A stretch of 5,864 nt of DNA from Akkermansia muciniphila (GTDB taxonomy: Bacteria > Verrucomicrobiota > Verrucomicrobiia > Verrucomicrobiales > Akkermansiaceae). How positions within the stretch are numbered: position 1 is the stretch's first letter; every line of letters begins with the position of its first letter. The notes under the pieces were generated by a model. The model saw nothing but the letters and a program-made list of their open reading frames with translations. It ran no database searches and was not told the origin of the DNA. Position numbers and translations under genes: made by a program. The stretch covers positions 1-5,864 of the forward strand of contig CALPMD020000091.1 in the NCBI GenBank assembly GCA_943324575.2. The letters run 5' to 3'. Shown piece after piece: positions 1 through 5,715 of this stretch.

Positions 1-633
1 CGACATCGGCGCGGTTTCGACAAAGTCGCCGTTTTCGAAGTGGCGGCACTCGGCGGTGACTTCGCGGATGTTGATCTCGGGGTTGAAATTGGTGGCAAAC
101 GCACGGCCGTGGTCGCCGCCGTTGACATCGATGATGTCCAGCGTATGGATCTCGTCGAAGTGGTGTTTTAGCGCCCAAGCGGTGAAAACATTGGTCACGC
201 CGGGATCAAAACCCGAGCCGAGCAACGCCGAAAGCCCCGCTTTCTCGAAGCGCTCCTGATACTCCCACTGCCACGAGTACTCGAACTTCGCGACGTCCAG
301 CGGCTCGTAGTTGGCGGTGTCCATGTAGTCGCAACCCGCCAGCAAGCAGGCGTCCATCAGATTGAGATCTTGGTAGGGCAGCGCGACGTTGATGAGCAGC
401 TTGGCACCGGTCTTGCGGATCAGCGCGGCGGTTTCCTCGGCGTTGTCCGCATCCACCTTGGCGGTGGCGATCGTGCGGCCGGTGCGCTTTTTGACCTCGA
501 CGGCGATCGCGTCGCACTTCGAAAGCGTGCGGGAGGCGAGGGTGATTTCGCCGAAAACTTCGGGAACCATGGCGCATTTGTGGGCGACGACGCTGCCGAC
601 CCCGCCGGCTCCGATGATAAGGACTTTGTTCAT
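1..633 (-). CDS. Saccharopine dehydrogenase family protein, probable carboxynorspermidine synthase (N-terminal part)
   Basis: This frame is open from the ATG at 633 down to base 1 with no stop, giving 211 residues of a protein that continues outside the window; family members are about 400 residues. The N-terminus is a Rossmann fold: a hydrophobic strand (residues 4-7, VLII) leads into the dinucleotide-binding loop GAGGVG at residues 8-13. Further family-like segments are DTANYEP at 105-111 and GFDPGVTN at 141-148. Carboxynorspermidine synthase reductively condenses a diamine with aspartate semialdehyde using NADPH in the cytosol, the step before decarboxylation in the alternative (nor)spermidine pathway. 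I prefer this to lysine-pathway saccharopine dehydrogenase because the opening residues, with GAGGVGSVVAHKCAM, match my memory of the polyamine enzymes. The substrate is inferred; the superfamily call is firm. The gene is divergent from the secretion operon, with no obvious functional link. Its start lacks a Shine-Dalgarno site and is preceded by a pyrimidine-rich stretch. Confidence 0.87.
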   Translation of the reverse strand, partial: MNKVLIIGAGGVGSVVAHKCAMVPEVFGEITLASRTLSKCDAIAVEVKKRTGRTIATAKVDADNAEETAALIRKTGAKLLINVALPYQDLNLMDACLLAGCDYMDTANYEPLDVAKFEYSWQWEYQERFEKAGLSALLGSGFDPGVTNVFTAWALKHHFDEIHTLDIIDVNGGDHGRAFATNFNPEINIREVTAECRHFENGDFVETAPMS

Positions 634-822
634 GATCAGGAAAAGAGGCACAAGGCTTGGAAGAATCCCGCCCCGCTGGCAAGAAATTCTCGGTGACGTT
701 GGCTGTAAAATACGAATCGCTTACTAATTAGATGATCTTTGTGAAATTTGGCGACAAATTTGGAATCGCCCGGCGTTCTGATCTCTGAAAGGCTCGCGTC
801 CGACGCCAACTATCCGTTCTTC
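634..822. promoter_or_regulatory. Divergent intergenic region between the dehydrogenase and the gsp operon
   Basis: These 189 bases separate two divergent genes and must carry, or lie next to, the promoters of both unless distal ones are used. The stretch from about 683 to 765 is clearly richer in A+T than the surrounding genes. A weak plus-strand sigma70-like candidate is TTGGCT (699-704), a 17-base spacer, then TACTAA (722-727). Another -10-like hexamer, TAAAAT, lies at 706-711 without a matching -35. Neither is good enough to call as a promoter. A perfect short hairpin lies at 744-761 and is listed separately. No tRNA, small ORF with family features, or terminator was recognised here. Confidence 0.55.
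744..761. repeat. Perfect 7-bp inverted repeat with GCGA loop upstream of gspG
   Basis: AAATTTG (744-750), loop GCGA (751-754), then CAAATTT (755-761) form a perfect 7-bp stem. On the plus strand the loop reads as a GNRA tetraloop, which would stabilise the stem in RNA. The same bases also give two direct copies of AAATTTGG (744-751 and 756-763) spaced 12 bases apart, so a protein-binding site is as possible as an RNA hairpin. The element ends 61 bases before the gspG ATG. The stem is A+T-rich and has no following T-run, so it is not a typical intrinsic terminator. The repeat is seen directly; any role is inference. Confidence 0.5.
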
Positions 823-1263
823 ATGAAAATCAACAGCCCAACTTCCACCTCACGTTCCCGCTCCGGTTTCACCCTGCTGGAAATGGTCATCGTGCTCGGC
901 ATCATTGCCATGATTCTCGGCGGGGCGATCTTCGCCATGCGTGGCATCGGCGATGCCGCGAAACTCCGCCAGGTGGAATCCGACTTCAAGAGCTTTGAAA
1001 GCGCCTTGGCGATGTACAAACTCAATGCCGGTTCCTACCCCTCGACCCAGCAAGGTCTAATGGCGCTTCAAAACAAACCTTCAAGCACCCCCATCCCGCG
1101 CCGCTGGGTGCAGGTGATGAGCAAGATCCCAAACGATCCATGGGGTACCCCGTACGGCTATCGGTTCCCCGGCAAGAAGCGTGCCAGCGAATTTGAAATG
1201 TTCAGCAAGGGTCCCGACGGCCTAGAGGGCAACGAAGATGATCTCAGCAGCCAAGACGACTGA
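823..1263 (+). CDS. gspG: Type II secretion system major pseudopilin GspG
   Basis: GspG is the main subunit of the periplasmic pseudopilus that drives folded proteins through the outer-membrane secretin. The 146-residue product has a class III prepilin leader of 15 residues ending in Gly15, cut before Phe16, with the conserved Glu at mature position 5 (Glu20), followed by the hydrophobic assembly helix. The C-terminal globular domain carries the GspG signatures GSYPSTQQGL (70-79), DPWGTPYGYRFPG (105-117) and the acidic calcium-site loop SKGPDGLEGNEDD (128-140). I chose the ATG at 823 because it gives a normal leader; an in-frame TTG at 748 would add 25 unlikely residues. It is the first gene of the run and has no Shine-Dalgarno site; the bases before it are largely pyrimidine (CCGTTCTTC). 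Its last eight codons overlap gspH. The acidic end, finishing in DLSSQDD, differs slightly from family members I recall, which often end near a Trp. Confidence 0.96.
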   Translation: MKINSPTSTSRSRSGFTLLEMVIVLGIIAMILGGAIFAMRGIGDAAKLRQVESDFKSFESALAMYKLNAGSYPSTQQGLMALQNKPSSTPIPRRWVQVMSKIPNDPWGTPYGYRFPGKKRASEFEMFSKGPDGLEGNEDDLSSQDD

Positions 1264-1786
1264 ATCGCCGGCTGGTTTCACCTTAATCGAAATCGTCATG
1301 GTTTTGGCCATCGCGGCCATTGTGATGGGTGGCGCCGTGGGCTTGATGATTTCGTCGTCGGATGAGCGCACCCTGCGCAACACCTCAGGCGAGATCGAGT
1401 TGATGGCCAAGCGCGCCCGCACCATCGCCATTCTTCACCAAACCCCGTATTCTCTCGAATTCAGCGAAGGCAAAGTCCGCCTCCTGCCGCTCGCCCAAGC
1501 CGGTCAGGACTTCGCCAACCGCCGCACCCTTGGGCGAGACAGGCCGGAAGCCACACCCGAAGACCGCCAGATCCAGCTCCACGGGGGCATGAAACTCTTT
1601 GTCCGTCGCTGGAATTCCGATAAATGGCTGCCTACCGACAAGAAAGCGTTTCAAGTTTGGCGCTTTGATCCCGACGGCCTCAGCGAGCCAGTCTCCGTCC
1701 GACTGACTCTTGGCGAAAGCTGGTCGGAGGACGTCTATCACCCGCTATCCGCAAGCATCCGCGAAAGCCATCTCGAAGCCCGATGA
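1238..1786 (+). CDS. gspH: Type II secretion system minor pseudopilin GspH
   Basis: GspH is a minor pseudopilin thought to join the GspI-J-K tip complex to the GspG fibre. The 182-residue product begins with a 13-residue leader ending in Gly13, then FTLIE with Glu18 at mature position 5 and a hydrophobic helix to about residue 37. The rest is a beta-rich domain with several GspH-like features: a long middle section after the helix and FDPDGLSEPVSVRL at 143-156, the strand-rich end typical of the family. The start at 1238 lies inside gspG (26-base overlap in another frame). It is one of the few starts here with a plausible Shine-Dalgarno site, GAGGG at 1225-1229, eight bases before the ATG. 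Minor pseudopilins diverge strongly, so the H assignment rests on the motif and on gene order between G and I; a GspH/FimT-like label would be equivalent. Confidence 0.9.
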   Translation: MISAAKTTESPAGFTLIEIVMVLAIAAIVMGGAVGLMISSSDERTLRNTSGEIELMAKRARTIAILHQTPYSLEFSEGKVRLLPLAQAGQDFANRRTLGRDRPEATPEDRQIQLHGGMKLFVRRWNSDKWLPTDKKAFQVWRFDPDGLSEPVSVRLTLGESWSEDVYHPLSASIRESHLEAR

Positions 1787-2193
1787 ACTGCCACCCACGT
1801 CCAGCCAAACGCGGATTCCTTCTCCTGGAGATGGTTCTCGCGCTGGCGGTATTTGGCATCGCCGCGACTGGATTTGCCGTGGCGCTGAACCGCATGGCCG
1901 ACGCCGCCCAGCTAGCCCAGAGCGAACTCCGCATCACCCGCATCCTCGACAGCGCCCTCGACGAGACCCTGTCGCTGCCAGTGCTTGAGGAAGGCGAGAC
2001 GCATTCCGACGTCGGCGAAACGGGCATCAAGCTCAAGACCACCATCCAGCTCAAAGACGACCTCCAGAATGAAGATGGCGTGGCCCTGCAAGACCTTTAC
2101 CGCATTCAAATTGTGGCCAACTGGTCAAACGACGGGATCTCCCAGCAACGCACGGTCGAGACTTGGCGCAACGGCAAGATGTATCAGCCATGA
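1783..2193 (+). CDS. gspI: Type II secretion system minor pseudopilin GspI
   Basis: GspI is the minor pseudopilin that nucleates the tip complex with GspJ and GspK. The product is 136 residues, close to the usual 120-130. It has an 11-residue basic leader (Arg6, Lys9, Arg10) ending in Gly11, then FLLLE with Glu16 at mature position 5, and a helix rich in Ala, Val and Leu. The remaining short globular domain ends with a beta segment reading YRIQIVANWSNDG, resembling the I/V-x-V-x-W strand common in GspI, then WRNGKMYQP at the C-terminus. The start overlaps the gspH stop as ATGA, and the stop overlaps the gspJ start the same way, so translation is probably coupled on both sides. There is no independent Shine-Dalgarno site. 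The call relies on prepilin motif, length and position between H and J. Confidence 0.9.
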   Translation: MNCHPRPAKRGFLLLEMVLALAVFGIAATGFAVALNRMADAAQLAQSELRITRILDSALDETLSLPVLEEGETHSDVGETGIKLKTTIQLKDDLQNEDGVALQDLYRIQIVANWSNDGISQQRTVETWRNGKMYQP

Positions 2194-2924
2194 TCACCCA
2201 CCCCGTCAGACCCCGACCGTCAGGCTTCACGCTGCTGGAGCTGGTGATCGCCATTGGCTTGCTGACCGTCTTGGTCGGCATGGTGTTCGGCACGGCCCGC
2301 ACCTCGCTGGCTTTGGGAAATACCATCGTCGAAACCCAGCATGAGGAAATGCTGCATCAGGCGTTTTTCGATCTGCTTCACCAACGCTTTTCGTCTCTGC
2401 CTGGCAACGCTCGTTTCGATCTCAAGGCGCAGGATTCCAGCGCGCAGCACCTCTCCGACCTTACTCTTCAGAATGTGCCCCTGAGCTTCACTTGGGGCGG
2501 CCAAGCCCGCATCGCCAAGGCCGTCCAACTGAGCACCGTCAAACGTCGCAGCGGCTATCTCGACGTCGTCCTGCGCTATTATGAGGATGAGATTCTTCCA
2601 GACTCTGCCTCCACCTTCGGCAAAAGCGACAGCGCCAGCCAAAAGCCGTTTGCCGAAATCGTGCTGCTCTCTGACGTGGCCTACTTTGAATGGAGGGTCC
2701 TCGATGGCCGCTCGATGGAGTGGAGCTACGACTGGGATCAGCAGGGCCGGCTGCCGCTGCAGCTCGAACTCACGCTGGCGATCGGTGCCAAGGGCGAAGA
2801 AATCCGCCAGGTCTTCTGGCTGCCGCCGAAGCAAAACCCTGAAGTCTTCATGCGCCAGTTGATGCAGCCTGGCAATGCCACCCCACCACCCGGGGTCGAA
2901 ATCCCTCCCCCTGATTCCAAATGA
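2190..2924 (+). CDS. gspJ: Type II secretion system minor pseudopilin GspJ
   Basis: GspJ binds GspI and GspK to form the pseudopilus tip. The product is 244 residues with a 12-residue leader ending in Gly12, then FTLLE with Glu17 at mature position 5 and a hydrophobic helix. Typical GspJ traits follow: a large beta-rich domain containing VLRYYEDE, then a Trp-rich segment (FEWRV, MEWSYDW) leading into RLPLQLELTL from residue 187, the usual place where GspJ proteins have a conserved LP-x-x-x-x-x-x-L strand. I chose the ATG at 2190 because it forms the ATGA overlap with gspI; an in-frame ATG at 2163 would lengthen the leader to 21 residues and lie deeper inside gspI. The C-terminal 33 residues (212-244) are rich in Pro and look disordered, which is longer than I expect for the family. 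The stop overlaps the gspK start. Confidence 0.92.
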   Translation: MITHPVRPRPSGFTLLELVIAIGLLTVLVGMVFGTARTSLALGNTIVETQHEEMLHQAFFDLLHQRFSSLPGNARFDLKAQDSSAQHLSDLTLQNVPLSFTWGGQARIAKAVQLSTVKRRSGYLDVVLRYYEDEILPDSASTFGKSDSASQKPFAEIVLLSDVAYFEWRVLDGRSMEWSYDWDQQGRLPLQLELTLAIGAKGEEIRQVFWLPPKQNPEVFMRQLMQPGNATPPPGVEIPPPDSK

Positions 2925-3856
2925 TCCTCTCCCGCAGCCATTCCCAGCCTCGCGGGGCAGCGCTCATGGCGGTGCTGTGGCTGATCGCGATTTTGGCCAT
3001 GGCCTGCATGGCGACGCTGCGGGTCATCTCCTTTGATATGGAAATCGCCACGGCCAAGATCCACGGCTCGCGCGCCCGCCAAGCTGCGGAAATGGGCATT
3101 GCCGTCGGCTCCAATCCCGCCGTTAAACGCTCCGACCCCTTGCTGCACAATCAAGGCAGCGAAGGGAATGAACGCTACGATGCCACGGTGATCTCCGAAG
3201 ACGGGCGCTTCAACATCAACTCTCTGGTTCAAAATGACAAACCCTTGCTCCTCTCGATCTTTGTTGGCTGGGGATTGCAACCGGACGATGCTTCAAAGGT
3301 AATCGACGCACTCAGCGACTGGATCGATGCCGACGACGCCGAGTCTCTCAACGGTGCCGAAATCAAATACTACGAGGCGGAAGGCCGGATCAATCAACCC
3401 TTCAACCGCCCGTTTTACCATATCGATGAAGCCAGATTGGTCCGCGGAATGGATCAGATCGAAGCCCTGCGCCCGGATTGGCGGAATTGGTTCTCGATCT
3501 GGAGCAGTGGCAAACTCGACCTCAACGAAGCCTCTGCCGAGCTCATCGCCGCCGCCGCGGAAGTTCCCGTTGAACAGGCGCAGATCATCCCCCAAACCGT
3601 GCGCGGTGAAGATGACCAACGCGACACCCTCGACGACTTGCCCTTCAGGGACCCCTCAGCAGCGATTGCTCTTTTAGGAGTCGACCCGCAGCGCCCCGAC
3701 ATCAACAGTCGCTTCACGGCTAATTTCGCAGATGGCACAACCCGCATCGAAAGCATCGGCTCCGCCGAAGGCGCGAAGTACAAAATCACCGTCATTCTCA
3801 AAAACCGCACTAACGAACCGGTTCTTCTCGAACGCACCGAAGAAATCATCCCATGA
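2921..3856 (+). CDS. gspK: Type II secretion system minor pseudopilin GspK
   Basis: GspK is the large minor pseudopilin that caps the pseudopilus tip. The 311-residue product has a leader ending in Arg11-Gly12, followed by AALMAVLWLIAILAMA. Mature position 5 is Ala17 rather than Glu, as is normal for GspK, which is thought to sit at the very tip and not need that contact. Signature segments follow in order: FNINSL at 97-102, SDWIDADD at 132-139, DEARLVRGM at 169-177 and GKLDLNEAS at 197-205, the last belonging to the helical helix-hairpin-helix-like domain inserted in the pseudopilin fold. The length matches the family (about 300-330). The ATG overlaps the gspJ stop as ATGA, and its own stop overlaps gspL the same way. 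It is the most confidently identified minor pseudopilin here. Confidence 0.95.
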   Translation: MILSRSHSQPRGAALMAVLWLIAILAMACMATLRVISFDMEIATAKIHGSRARQAAEMGIAVGSNPAVKRSDPLLHNQGSEGNERYDATVISEDGRFNINSLVQNDKPLLLSIFVGWGLQPDDASKVIDALSDWIDADDAESLNGAEIKYYEAEGRINQPFNRPFYHIDEARLVRGMDQIEALRPDWRNWFSIWSSGKLDLNEASAELIAAAAEVPVEQAQIIPQTVRGEDDQRDTLDDLPFRDPSAAIALLGVDPQRPDINSRFTANFADGTTRIESIGSAEGAKYKITVILKNRTNEPVLLERTEEIIP

Positions 3857-5091
3857 GCAAGACCACTGAAAACGTGCTTTTAGTCCCCGGCGAATCCGGC
3901 TGGGAAATCTGGACTGGCACCTCCACCACTCCCTTCGCACTGCACGAAGCGACCACCATCGAGCGCGCCGGAGACCTGACCAATCTTCCCGGTGGTGATC
4001 TGCTGCTGCTTTTCCCCGTCAAGGCGATCACCGCCGTGCCGATGCAGGTGACTAGCGCTGATGATTCCCTGTTTCCCGACCTCGCCACACTCCACGCCGA
4101 ACGCCTCGGCCTACGCCCCGACCCGATGGCGGGCCAGCTGACCGATCTGTTTGTGATCGCCCGCGAGGCCGACCATACGGCCCTCGTTTCCATCCTGCTG
4201 CGCCCGCCTGGCGATGGCGATCTCCCCTCGCGCGGCCCGAAGGGGTTCGATATTTCCGCCCGCGCTTATCCGCTCGATGGCGATGCCCTCGCCGTCTGGA
4301 AAGAGTTCGGCCGCTGGGTTTTTGCGCTCTTTCACCAAGGAAACCTCGTCTATTGCCAAGCCACTTCGGAAAGCTCCGCCAATCCTGACGATTCCCTCGC
4401 TCGCGAAATCCGCCTCTCGCTGATCCAGCTGGCGATGCAAGGCATGGAAATCGAGCCCACCCAAGTCGCCCTTTGGACCCGCGCTGAAAATGCCGACACC
4501 TCGGCACTCTCTACCGCCTTCAAGGTCGAGGTCCAAGTCTCGCCCCGACCCGCGCCGGTCCTGCCCGACCCTCTCAGCAAGCTCCTCCCCGCCGACGTCC
4601 GCTCTGCCCGCCGCGCTGCACAAAAACGCCAGAACATCCTGATCGGTGCTGCCGCCGTCGCGGTGATCTACCTCGGCATCATCGGCTGGTTCGGCTACGG
4701 CCTGTGGCGCGACAGCTCGGAAACCCAGAAACTCTTGAAACAAGCCGAGGCCGCCGCTCCTCAAGGCTACGCCGACCACCTTGCGAGGTGGGATGAACTC
4801 GCGCCCGCCGTTGAACTCGACCGCTCGCCGGTGGACATTCTCAGCCGCATCGCCACCTGCATCCCACCCAACAGCGGACTTCGCCTCAAATCCGCCGAAA
4901 TCAGCGACACTGAAATCAAGCTCGTCGGCGAGGCTTCTCAGATCGAAGCTGTCAACGCCTTCAGCCTCCGCCTCAGCAAAAACACCGACCTCACCCGCTA
5001 CAACTGGCAATTGCCCGCACCCAACCAATCGACCCGTGGCTGGGAATTTGCATACATCGGCGAAGTCCCCACGGCCGAGGCCCAACCTTGA
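3853..5091 (+). CDS. gspL: Type II secretion system inner-membrane protein GspL
   Basis: GspL anchors the ATPase GspE to the inner membrane and pairs with GspM. The 412-residue product fits the family's bitopic design. A cytoplasmic domain of about 255 residues, corresponding to the actin-like (PilM-like) fold, is followed by a basic stretch (RSARRAAQKRQ) and one membrane helix at residues 262-285. A periplasmic part then starts with a short helical linker (about 286-312) and ends in a ferredoxin-like domain (PilN-like) containing SGLRLKSAEISDTEIKLVG. The basic residues on the cytoplasmic side agree with an N-in orientation. The cytoplasmic sequence is divergent, so the call rests on architecture, length and position after gspK and before gspM. 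Translation is probably coupled to gspK by the ATGA overlap. A PilM-PilN fusion of a type IV pilus system would look alike, but the K neighbour argues for T2SS. Confidence 0.86.
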   Translation: MSKTTENVLLVPGESGWEIWTGTSTTPFALHEATTIERAGDLTNLPGGDLLLLFPVKAITAVPMQVTSADDSLFPDLATLHAERLGLRPDPMAGQLTDLFVIAREADHTALVSILLRPPGDGDLPSRGPKGFDISARAYPLDGDALAVWKEFGRWVFALFHQGNLVYCQATSESSANPDDSLAREIRLSLIQLAMQGMEIEPTQVALWTRAENADTSALSTAFKVEVQVSPRPAPVLPDPLSKLLPADVRSARRAAQKRQNILIGAAAVAVIYLGIIGWFGYGLWRDSSETQKLLKQAEAAAPQGYADHLARWDELAPAVELDRSPVDILSRIATCIPPNSGLRLKSAEISDTEIKLVGEASQIEAVNAFSLRLSKNTDLTRYNWQLPAPNQSTRGWEFAYIGEVPTAEAQP

Positions 5092-5172
5092 TTTTCAAAG
5101 TTTACCGACAAAACCTTCCTGCCACGGCATTATTCGGTCAGCAATCGCTTTTTCTTTTCCTCTTCTTTCTTC
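5092..5172 (+). promoter_or_regulatory. gspL-gspM gap with a 25-base pyrimidine leader
   Basis: This 81-base gap is the only sizeable break within the otherwise overlapping run of genes. Its last 25 bases, 5148-5172, are all C or T and directly abut the gspM ATG, so no Shine-Dalgarno pairing is possible. A pyrimidine-rich, unstructured leader could be bound by ribosomal protein S1. Only a weak 5-bp inverted repeat (ACCGA at 5104-5108 with TCGGT at 5134-5138) was seen, and there is no terminator-like structure. The run of pyrimidines is observed; its function is inferred. Confidence 0.5.
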
Positions 5173-5703
5173 ATGTCCACCCGCGATAAAAATCTTCTCC
5201 TCTTCTTTGCCCTCGCGGGGTTTGCGATCGTCAATCTGCTCGCCTTCAACTTTGCCGCCACCAAACGCAGCGAAGTCACCCGCCAGCGCAGCGACGCCGA
5301 ACTAAAGCTAGCCGCCGCCGAAAACTTACGCGCAAGCAGCGAACAAGTCGCCGACCAAATGCAATGGCTCGCCGAACACGAGCCGCAGCCAGCCGATGAC
5401 CAAAACGTCCAGACCCAGCTCCAACAGCTGGCCGAGCGCGAGGCCAAGGCCGCCGGCCTCACGATCAAGAACCAAAAGCCCCTGCCCACCGACAAAACTG
5501 AAGGCAAACACTATCACCGCGCCAAGCTCCAGATCACCGTCACGGGCAAGGAGGAGGCGCTTTACCAGTGGTTTGACAAACTCAATGTTCCCGATCAGCT
5601 CCGCATCGCTTCGCAAATCCGCCTCTCTCCCAACGCTGAGGACGACACCCAAGTCGACTGCACCGCCGCCGTCGAACAATGGTTCGTCCCACCCGCCCCG
5701 TAA
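5173..5703 (+). CDS. gspM: Type II secretion system inner-membrane protein GspM (GspM/PilO-like)
   Basis: GspM forms a complex with GspL in the inner membrane and helps couple ATP hydrolysis to pseudopilus growth. The 176-residue product is close to the family length (about 160-180) and shows its design. A very short cytoplasmic end (MSTRDKN) precedes a membrane helix at about residues 8-25. A long Ala/Glu/Gln-rich segment (about 30-95) should form a coiled coil. A C-terminal ferredoxin-like domain follows, including AKLQITVTGKEEALYQWFDKL and a final strand with VDCTAAVEQWFV. The sequence family is poorly conserved, so GspM is assigned from topology and its position after gspL; PilO-like is the equivalent label in pilus systems. 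The ATG at 5173 has no Shine-Dalgarno site but is the only sensible start: the frame is open upstream to the gspL stop without another ATG, GTG or TTG. Confidence 0.83.
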   Translation: MSTRDKNLLLFFALAGFAIVNLLAFNFAATKRSEVTRQRSDAELKLAAAENLRASSEQVADQMQWLAEHEPQPADDQNVQTQLQQLAEREAKAAGLTIKNQKPLPTDKTEGKHYHRAKLQITVTGKEEALYQWFDKLNVPDQLRIASQIRLSPNAEDDTQVDCTAAVEQWFVPPAP

Positions 5704-5715
5704 CACGATATTCTC

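Noticed and set aside
206..682. Minus-strand open frame of 158 residues overlapping the dehydrogenase
   Set aside because: It is Arg/His-rich and is a shifted-frame shadow of the dehydrogenase, whose own frame gives a clear Rossmann motif.
699..727. Sigma70-like promoter TTGGCT-17-TACTAA for the gsp operon
   Set aside because: The -10 matches the consensus at only about half of its positions, so it is mentioned as a weak candidate and not called as a promoter.
634..783. GATCAG (634-639) and CTGATC (778-783) as an inverted repeat flanking the divergent region
   Set aside because: Six-base matches about 140 bases apart are expected by chance and nothing else supports a site.
748..822. In-frame TTG at 748 as an upstream start for gspG
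   Set aside because: It would give a 40-residue pre-Gly leader and runs through the hairpin; the ATG at 823 gives a normal 15-residue prepilin leader.
2163..2189. Upstream in-frame ATG at 2163 for gspJ
   Set aside because: The ATG at 2190 gives the same ATGA overlap as the neighbouring junctions and a more typical leader length.
2220..2834. Minus-strand open frame of 204 residues opposite gspJ
   Set aside because: It is antisense to a well-supported pseudopilin gene and has no domain features or plausible start context.
4111..5085. Long minus-strand open frame (324 residues) opposite gspL
   Set aside because: It is fully antisense to gspL, has a Gly/Ala/Asp/Glu-rich composition with no recognisable motif, and is explained by the codon bias of the real gene.
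5104..5138. Possible terminator or regulatory hairpin between gspL and gspM
   Set aside because: The stem is only 5 bp with a 25-base loop and has no T-run directly after it, so chance is the simpler explanation.
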